Source of the DNA: Chaetoderma sp. LZ-2023a
Taxonomy: Eukaryota; Mollusca; Caudofoveata; Chaetodermatida; Chaetodermatidae
Reading direction: 5' to 3'
Length of the DNA: 64,000 bases
Assembly: GCA_034401795.1 (NCBI GenBank)
Contig: CM067360.1
Span: 126,070,883-126,134,882, forward strand
The first letter of the stretch is position 1, and the number at the start of each line of letters is the position of its first letter. The notes beneath the pieces are model-generated. The model did not search any database. It saw only the letters and a program-made list of their open reading frames with translations, and was not told the origin of the DNA. Position numbers and translations under genes: made by a program. This document shows positions 60,101 through 64,000 of this stretch, one piece after another.

Positions 60101-60347
60101 CTGAGTGAAAAATGTCAAGTTCCTTGAAAAGCTTGACCATTCAGGGGTTAATAAAATGTTGTCAATTTCAACTAAGCACCTTTGTTCTTCACAGGCGGAC
60201 ATTGCTCACACAGACATTGATCCTTCTCGCTTCACCGCCATTCTGTCATACTGGCGTATACGATGTCTTCCCCCAACCGCACATGGCACGCTCACAATTC
60301 TGGGTGTATTTGCTGTGAAAGATGTCAGTTACTACTTGCAATACTAG
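48402..60347 (+). CDS. unidentified multi-pass membrane protein gene, six exons, 371 aa
   Basis: Exons 48,402-48,747, 50,088-50,294, 51,678-51,814, 53,278-53,432, 58,950-59,067 and 60,195-60,347 (stop included). Each has a consensus acceptor and GT donor, and phases match at all five junctions (1, 1, 0, 2, 0), giving a continuous 371-residue frame. Residues 1-115 are basic, Ser-rich and probably disordered, with RVSF at 58-61, a PP1-docking-type motif. Residues 117-135 form a charged helix (EEKKRRLIQSHEKIRR). Membrane helices lie at about 163-181, 248-268 and 283-303, with a weaker hydrophobic stretch at 352-371. No signal peptide. A tctttctgtag acceptor directly precedes the ATG, so a non-coding upstream exon is likely. 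I do not recognise the family. An endomembrane or nuclear-envelope protein would fit. Confidence 0.8.
48971..49063. mobile_element. foldback hairpin, family A
   Basis: ctgttgaatattttgaaac at the left and its complement gtttcaaaatattcaac at the right, with an imperfect inner stem. It lies in intron 1 of the membrane-protein gene. Confidence 0.85.
49871..49964. mobile_element. foldback hairpin, family A, near-perfect
   Basis: Nearly perfect palindrome: ctgttgaatattttgaaat... and ...atttcaaaatattcgtcag, with inner arms ggaagccattgctgcc / ggcagcaatggcttcc and almost no loop. Intronic. Confidence 0.9.
50088..50294 (+). CDS. exon 2 of the membrane-protein gene
   Basis: Acceptor ctactttctcacag, donor gtaggt. 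It encodes HRIEEKKRRLIQ, then ADRLPIGGG and the first membrane helix (TVQLVIIALITAFVVFVLFA). Enters and leaves in phase 1. A hAT-type MITE begins 25 bp after the exon. Confidence 0.82.
50320..50803. mobile_element. hAT-type MITE, second copy
   Basis: Homologous to the 47,813 element: taggcttgtgtgatta start, central hairpin at about 50,470-50,595 (cactggaatgacttgctcga / tcgagctagtcattccagtg), and the same AT-rich right half (taatttttaatcatataaatt). The right terminus is degraded. It starts just 25 bp past exon 2. Confidence 0.8.
51049..51110. repeat. (GT)n microsatellite with GTGC variants
   Basis: gtgtgtgt run followed by gcgtgcgtgcgt. Intronic. Confidence 0.93.
51678..51814 (+). CDS. exon 3 of the membrane-protein gene
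   Basis: Acceptor cctatattttcag, donor gtatgc. It encodes ELLLSLTDYTYEISLFSK and HTMLDWHLSYRKLL, a soluble loop between helices 1 and 2. Enters in phase 1, leaves in phase 0. Confidence 0.78.
51912..51998. mobile_element. foldback hairpin, family A, degenerate
   Basis: ttttgaatatttcgaaaata and the mirrored gtttgacaatattgaacag keep the family plan with many mismatches. Intronic. Confidence 0.55.
52040..52960. repeat. direct repeat pair with ~620-bp spacing
   Basis: The block 52,060-52,290 (ctttaaaaatcttttctgaaa, atgatctagggcaacaactga, gcgaaaac) recurs at 52,680-52,905 in the same order. Words like ccatcttgga recall the satellite at 44-45 kb. Non-coding, intronic. Confidence 0.7.
53030..53110. 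mobile_element. foldback hairpin, family B, partial
   Basis: tgcccatttacataccatgg, agagtatttttgaaaattta and cactgaaatga match the left arm of the hAT-MITE hairpin. The right arm is mostly lost. Confidence 0.5.
53278..53432 (+). CDS. exon 4 of the membrane-protein gene
   Basis: Acceptor tttatttgttcgcag, donor gtaact. It encodes HERFEVINPPLTYK, the second membrane helix (VYIMLYMLGVTVLIYFLL) and a basic loop SSRLSPRRIKI. Enters in phase 0, leaves in phase 2. Confidence 0.82.
53560..53720. repeat. dispersed repeat with AGGTCAAAGGTCA
   Basis: catactggacccaaacttgg, then catgacacagcatcatacg and ggtcaaaaggtcaaaggtc. The same unit returns at 55.6-56.2, 56.2-56.5 and 60.8-61.3 kb. Intron 4. Confidence 0.75.
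53733..54650. repeat. degenerate tandem repeat, ~185-bp unit
   Basis: A header (tctcggctgcgaagctggag, gcgagacatagttatcac) is followed by about five units, each with a caaatgacaatttagt-like word, near 53,815, 53,995, 54,185, 54,370 and 54,555. The same header and units recur at 58,263 and 59,262. Intronic. Confidence 0.7.
54651..55600. other. intron 4 sequence without assignable features
   Basis: A plus-strand frame at 54,990-55,232 is open for 80 codons, but I see no motif and it has no splice context. Dense gttgactagctagttaact half-palindromes lie at 55,520-55,600. Confidence 0.35.
55600..56470. repeat. dispersed AGGTCA-type repeats, several units
   Basis: Units contain accttg, gacctttg, gaacc(a)aactttgacacatgg, catgatgatagt and ggtcaaaggtcaagg. 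Perfect AGGTCAAAGGTCA words stand at 55,967-55,979 and 56,140-56,152. Intron 4. Confidence 0.7.
56500..57465. repeat. degenerate tandem repeat, ~155-bp unit, with a mollusc-like tail
   Basis: About five units with cattaaccacttggcggattt, ggctagacttcagaac, cagaattttgattggtca and tttatgaaaaattta start near 56,517, 56,670, 56,819, 56,978 and 57,130. The block closes at about 57,430-57,465 with gagcgctacaggcgcttggg then cctcttgtt, which I associate with a family common in mollusc genomes. Confidence 0.75.
58250..58460. repeat. short copy of the ~185-bp repeat family
   Basis: Header cttgagccctgcatgaagca then gaggctggctcaacataacg, followed by one unit (ttcatcaagggattatctg, caataaaactttacagg). Intron 4. 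Confidence 0.65.
58493..58541. mobile_element. foldback family A, right arm only
   Basis: cccagtcaaattagtttcaa then aatattctac matches the right arm of the family. The left arm is not present. Confidence 0.55.
58950..59067 (+). CDS. exon 5 of the membrane-protein gene
   Basis: Acceptor catttcttttgtcag, donor gtaagt. Its first base completes a Trp codon split with exon 4. It encodes the third helix VLLLVVIGEWTVMLIVLLVS and KLEYAIEENIYQLSETL, ending in phase 0. Confidence 0.8.
59262..59800. repeat. ~180-bp tandem repeat copy
   Basis: Header tcgagccctatgcgaaacag then gctcgagataacgatcc. About three units follow with ttcatcaaggggttatccg or relatives near 59,380, 59,560 and 59,745. Intron 5. Confidence 0.7.
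59961..60098. mobile_element. foldback hairpin, family B, stand-alone
   Basis: agccaagagaagactatttt and ccactggaatgactgcctca pair with tgagccaatgattccagtgg and aaaaatagtcatcttgg. There are no hAT-type outer ends, so the hairpin occurs without its MITE shell. It lies about 100 bp before exon 6. Confidence 0.75.
60195..60347 (+). CDS. exon 6 (last) of the membrane-protein gene
   Basis: Acceptor tttgttcttcacag. It encodes ADIAHTDIDPSRFTAILSYW, then GTLTILGVFAVKDVSYYLQY and the TAG stop. An ATTAAA at about 60,747 is a possible but unproven polyadenylation signal. Confidence 0.8.
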   Translation, partial: ADIAHTDIDPSRFTAILSYWRIRCLPPTAHGTLTILGVFAVKDVSYYLQY

Positions 60348-60759
60348 TCTTCCGATCATCACTGTGATCGTTACACCCGTATTTAGATTATTCTCTGCCC
60401 TTTATGATATTTATTCTATCAAAGAGTCGGGAATTCCTCTGAAAAAGGCATATTAATTAATACAATGGTATGGTGTTTTTTCCAAGTGCTTTCATATATG
60501 CAAGTTCCCAAACTGCTTCCGTTATTGTCTGAGATATAAATTGTAATACTGAACCTGTCAATAGTTAGTGTTTGAACTTAAGACGAGACTGATGCTACTA
60601 TTTCTGAATATACTAGTACAGTGGTCAACTTCTCACCTGAGATTCTTGAAGAGCCCTTCAGTAGAACTTTGCTTATCATTTGTAAATGTAATTCTCATAT
60701 CAGGCATTGTGATAATTAAAAAACTTTCAGCGATAACATTTTGCATTAAACTCAACTTT

Positions 60760-61310
60760 CCTTAGTGGTTTACATCTCATGTTTATTACACTGGACACAA
60801 ACTTGGACACATGGTTTCTTGTAATAAGAGGTGATGATCCAATGACCTCGGGGTCAAAAGATCAAAGGTCAATGTCATTGTGACTTTGTCGCCATTTGAA
60901 TCTCATTTTTGGTTAATCATCCTGAACCCGACATTGGTCACATGACATCAAAGCGCTATGTCATTATAGCCTTTAGTTTTCAACATTAATATTTTGCTTT
61001 TAGCTCAACTTATCAGTTTATTTCTCATGCTTAATTAAGTACACGTCCCAAATTTGGATAAGTACTTTTTGATCATAAGCTGGCATGACACAATCACCTT
61101 GGCATCAAAAAGTCAAAGGTCAAATTCATTGTAATAATGACAGAACTCTTCAACAATAAGATTTTGTGTTACGCTCAATGTAGTGGTTCATATCTTATGT
61201 TGAATTAATCATGTTGCACCCAAGGTTGGACAGATGCCGCCATATAATGTGAAGGAATAACACAATGACATTGGGCTCAAAAGATCAAAGTCGCTTTGTT
61301 CTTGAGAAAA
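60760..61310. repeat. dispersed AGGTCA-type repeats
   Basis: Three or so units: cactggacacaaacttggac, aatgacctcggggtcaaaag, agtcaaaggtcaaattc and variants. Downstream of the membrane-protein gene. Confidence 0.7.
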
Positions 61311-61467
61311 ACTGGGGGTTTTCAACATTAATATTTTGTGATCTGCCCAACTTGACAGTTTATATCTTGGGCAGGGTTGGGGTCAAATACTTTCAAAAGT
61401 ATTTAAATACAAATACTTTGGAATTCTTCAAATACAAATGCTTTTTTTTTTTGGCAAAGTATTTAAG

Positions 61468-61853
61468 TAGGCTTGCGCGATTACGTGATTAAATCGAAAA
61501 TCGCGATTATGTTTTAAATCGTGAATTTATATGATTAAAAATTAAATAATCGAATAATCGTGAATATTTTCTATTGCATAAAATATTTCAAAACCTAACT
61601 TTAAATTACTTTTTTATACGATCGGTCATGAAAAATGGCATTTTGCTTAGTGAATGTATGCCCATTTGCAGGGTAAGAGAACAATTTTTGAAAATGTATT
61701 ACTGGAATGCTTGGCTCGAGAATCGAGCCAGGCCTTCCAGTGATACATTGTCAAAAATAGTCTTCTCTTGCCCTGCAAATGGGTGTTTCTAAACACCTGC
61801 AATTTTTGTTATTGATATTCTTTTGTTGTTATGTCTTGGTAAGTTGTGTCCAT
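61468..61853. mobile_element. hAT-type MITE, third copy, inverted and truncated
   Basis: Reverse-complement copy of the 47,813 element: taggcttgcgcgattacgtg, gtgaatttatatgattaaaa, then the central hairpin at about 61,660-61,785 (ctggaatgcttggctcga / tcgagccaggccttccag). It stops near 61,853 without the far terminus. Confidence 0.8.
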
Positions 61854-62335
61854 TCATGGATGGATGACGTCACAGCCATTGTCATCACTACACATCTTCA
61901 TCATGTTAAATTCGCCAATAATGGCATCCTTCTATTGCGAGGTATGTGATTCAACTGTCACCACTGCTTGGTCACAATAGAAAGGGAAAACAAGAGGGCG
62001 TTGGACCTGACATGGGACAGACATAATCTTACAAAAACCTCTGACTCCTATCACATCCACCTCATACATATTGGTAAGGCATTATCGCCATCAACATCTT
62101 AGAAGAGGGGAGTACACAAACCCATCCCCAGCAAACAAACAACACTGTGCCTCTGATGAGTTCCGCTCAAGGAAGGAAACGGCACTAAGTCTGAATCAAA
62201 CAGCGATGACCACTCATGATCAAATACCCACCATCTAACTCGCAAACTCCACAAATGGAGAACGCACACCCCAAATTTGACCATAGACATCATATAACAA
62301 ACTTTGTAGAAATCCCTTGAAAACATGACTACAGA

Positions 62336-62595
62336 AACCCGGCAAAAATTTGACCAAAAACCATCCAAAAATGCTGAAACCGGCAAAGATTTCCGAACCG
62401 GTAAAAAATTTGAGCCAACTGGCAAAAAAATGTTGGCACCAAAAAATGATGAAACCGGTAAATTCTGACCGGTAAAAATGTCTACAACCGGCCAAAAAAT
62501 ACATCAACCGGCAAAAATTTCACCAAGCCGTCAAATATGTCTGAACCGGTAAAAAACCAAAACCAGCAAAAACGTAAACCTGTAAAATTTCAGAC
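62336..62595. repeat. ~19-bp-period array of CCGGYAAAAA motifs
   Basis: About 14 degenerate units of the form gaaaccggyaaaaatttg. Clear copies stand at about 62,338, 62,376, 62,395, 62,415, 62,452, 62,466, 62,485, 62,505 and 62,542; weaker ones lie between. The array ends about 80 bp upstream of a TATA box, so it could be a homotypic factor-binding cluster as well as a minisatellite. Confidence 0.75.
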
Positions 62596-62674
62596 AAGAG
62601 AACCTGCAACTTCCAAACTTTCTGCCCATATGTGGTCAAGAAACGGCCAGTCCACAGGCTAACCCCGAGGAGGG

Positions 62675-62710
62675 TATATAAAGGACAGAAAAAACGTGTT
62701 CAAATCATTC
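62675..62710 (+). promoter_or_regulatory. core promoter: TATA box and initiator
   Basis: TATATAAA at 62,675-62,682 and initiator-like TCATTC at 62,705-62,710. The putative start A at 62,707 is 32 bp from the first T of the TATA box, the usual metazoan spacing. It stands below the CCGGYAAAAA array. What it drives is unclear: no coding start is evident in the next 200 bp. It could serve a gene continuing to the right or be an LTR-type promoter. Confidence 0.5.
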
Positions 62711-62837
62711 AGATTTGGTCTCACATCAAAACCAAGCGTCAGGCTAAAAAACCACATTTACCCCAATTGGTTTACCTTTAAGCTGACTACGTTGTTATTA
62801 TCAGAAATGGGATAACATTAAACAAGGTTTATTTATT

Positions 62838-62935
62838 GATTTTAAAATTTACCACTGGAATGATTGGCTCGATAAGCAAATTAGTCATTCCAGTCAGAAA
62901 TTTAAAAAAAATAGTCTTCCCGTGGCCTATCACCA
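62838..62935. mobile_element. foldback hairpin, family B, stand-alone
   Basis: aaaatttaccactggaatga then ttggctcgataa, opposed to ttagtcattccagtcagaaa and atagtcttcccgtggcc. The outer hAT ends are absent. Confidence 0.65.
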
Positions 62936-63162
62936 GATTCACAAAGTAAATATCTAGATTTTCTATTCAAAATTTTTGTGAGAAATCCTGCTCACTAAAT
63001 GGTTAACAAACTGCACTAAACATTTGCTAAGGAATGGACCTTTCTGGTTTGAGTTATGCCTCAACCATCTCTAGCTAAGCTCCACCCACACCTCGCTCGT
63101 GTTAGGATTGATCGATCTCTGACCACCTGACTATCAATTTCCAAAAGAACTACACAGGTAAG

Positions 63163-63255
63163 CTGTTGAATATTTTGAAACTAATTTGACTGGGTGCTGT
63201 TGCTGCCTATGGCAGCAAAAGCGCCCAGTCAAATTAGTTTCAAAATATTCAACAG
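63163..63255. mobile_element. foldback hairpin, family A, near-perfect
   Basis: ctgttgaatattttgaaac to gtttcaaaatattcaacag, with inner arms ctgggtgctgttgctgcc / ggcagcaaaagcgcccag. A few mismatches lie near the tip. Best-preserved outer arms of the family. Confidence 0.9.
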
Positions 63256-63575
63256 CATGTTTGTTAAATAGCAAAGAATTACCAGGACATACAATTCATA
63301 CAACGTGTCAGACTATTTGAGATTTGATGGCAGTCTATATGGAGCCCTTTGTGACATAATGATTGTGACGTCATCATGCTGAGCTTATTATGACATCATA
63401 CGAGGTCAGATGATGTATAGATACTCTGGAAAGGTGAATTGTTAGTCGGACAGAAGTGTTAGTCAGACAGAAGTGTTGTAATGATGGACAAGAATCAGAC
63501 TGGGATATCTATTTATTAGCTTTGAAACCTAGTTTATTAAATTTTGGAATGAAATGTGATAGAACGGTTTATTTA

Positions 63576-63588
63576 TTTTGTATTTTGT

Positions 63589-63647
<59 letters not shown>
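63576..63647. repeat. (TTTA)n microsatellite
   Basis: Tetranucleotide tract ending in tttag. It could double as the pyrimidine-rich stretch of the following splice acceptor. Confidence 0.9.
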
Positions 63648-63648
63648 G

Positions 63649-63738
63649 ATGTGCTAAAACTCTCTGACCCAAAGCAGTTTTTGGAAAAACCTGTGTTCAA
63701 ATTGTACCCAAAAAATATTCAGAGCTTTTATTTTATTG
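63649..63738 (+). CDS. possible internal exon of a gene extending rightward
   Basis: 90 bp between an acceptor-like tttatttag and a strong donor (attg then gtaagt at 63,739). Read in phase 1 at both ends it encodes VLKLSDPKQFLEKPVFKLYP and NIQSFYFI, which look protein-like with no stop. No partner exon could be placed in the window and the family is unknown. Confidence 0.35.
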
Positions 63739-64000
63739 GTAAGTTTCTGAAATTTCAGATTCCTAAATTTCATTCGCTTTCACATGGTAACTTGTCTTGT
63801 TACTGAAAAGCAATGCTGTAGGCTGCAGCTGTCTAAGAAGCCAACAGTATTTCCAACATGTACCTGTACCTCAGCTTTTCTATTATTAACCATTTGACAT
63901 CAGTGCAAGAAAGGGAAATTACACACGCATGCGCGCTCACATGCACGCATGCACACACACCATCTAAATGAATGATTTGAATATAAATTTCACGATGTAG
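63739..64000. other. right edge, no further feature
   Basis: Possible intron of the preceding exon. A short cacgcatgcgcgc/acacacac run lies near 63,922-63,960. Confidence 0.4.

Noticed and set aside
61920..61960. Tiny ATG exon MASFYCE followed by gtatgt
   Set aside because: The donor looks good, but seven codons with no partner exon are not enough support.
62099..62507. Minus-strand frames across the CCGGYAAAAA array
   Set aside because: Phe/Gly-rich readings created by the 19-bp repeat.

Overview
This window is a piece of an animal genome. Introns with GT..AG borders separate coding exons, the background is AT-rich, and LINEs, DIRS-like, Ty3/gypsy, Tc1/mariner, hAT- and Harbinger-type elements lie between them. 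Several dispersed repeats resemble families I associate with molluscs: blocks ending in the wording 'ttgggcctcttgtt', blocks around 'aggtcaaaggtcaagg', and 150-185 bp degenerate tandem repeats. A bivalve or gastropod is my best guess. Another marine invertebrate, such as a brachiopod or lancelet, is not excluded.

Layout. Positions 1-2,160 hold nothing I recognise. A dead Tc1/mariner transposase lies at 2,190-3,400 (-), and a rotted Ty3/gypsy element at 5,700-9,340 (-), with a (CT)n tract inside its reverse transcriptase. The stretch 9,340-13,520 is mostly unexplained. LINE remnants occupy 13,527-21,146, on both strands and from at least four copies. A large, structurally complete DIRS-like tyrosine-recombinase retrotransposon spans 21,947-29,809. 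It has inverted terminal repeats, an internal complementary region, gag, RT/RNase H and tyrosine recombinase, plus an 808-bp foreign insertion with a 9-bp target duplication. An intron-containing MULE-type transposase gene, now a pseudogene, lies at 30,903-32,831 (-). It is cut by a truncated second copy of the same DIRS family at 32,832-34,054. That copy abuts an unusual compact block of three genes on both strands (34,055-36,228) that resembles nothing else here and looks virus- or large-transposon-derived. A second, more decayed DIRS family with about 315-bp inverted repeats fills 38,143-43,890 and lacks its recombinase. A satellite of about 150 bp per unit follows at 44,095-45,240.

The right third (48,402-60,347, +) holds the one convincing host gene: six exons whose splice phases all match, giving a 371-residue protein. 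It has a basic, serine-rich N-terminus with an RVSF motif and three clear membrane helices. I do not recognise the family. Its introns are full of foldback MITEs and degenerate tandem repeats. Past it, a 19-bp-period array of CCGGYAAAAA motifs stands just upstream of a well-spaced TATA box and initiator (62,336-62,710), and a further likely exon (63,649-63,738) may belong to a gene that runs off the right edge.

The mobile-element genes do not form one pathway; the window records nested insertion and decay around one host locus. The parts of each DIRS element do work together: Gag, RT/RNase H to copy the RNA into a circular DNA, and the tyrosine recombinase to integrate it.
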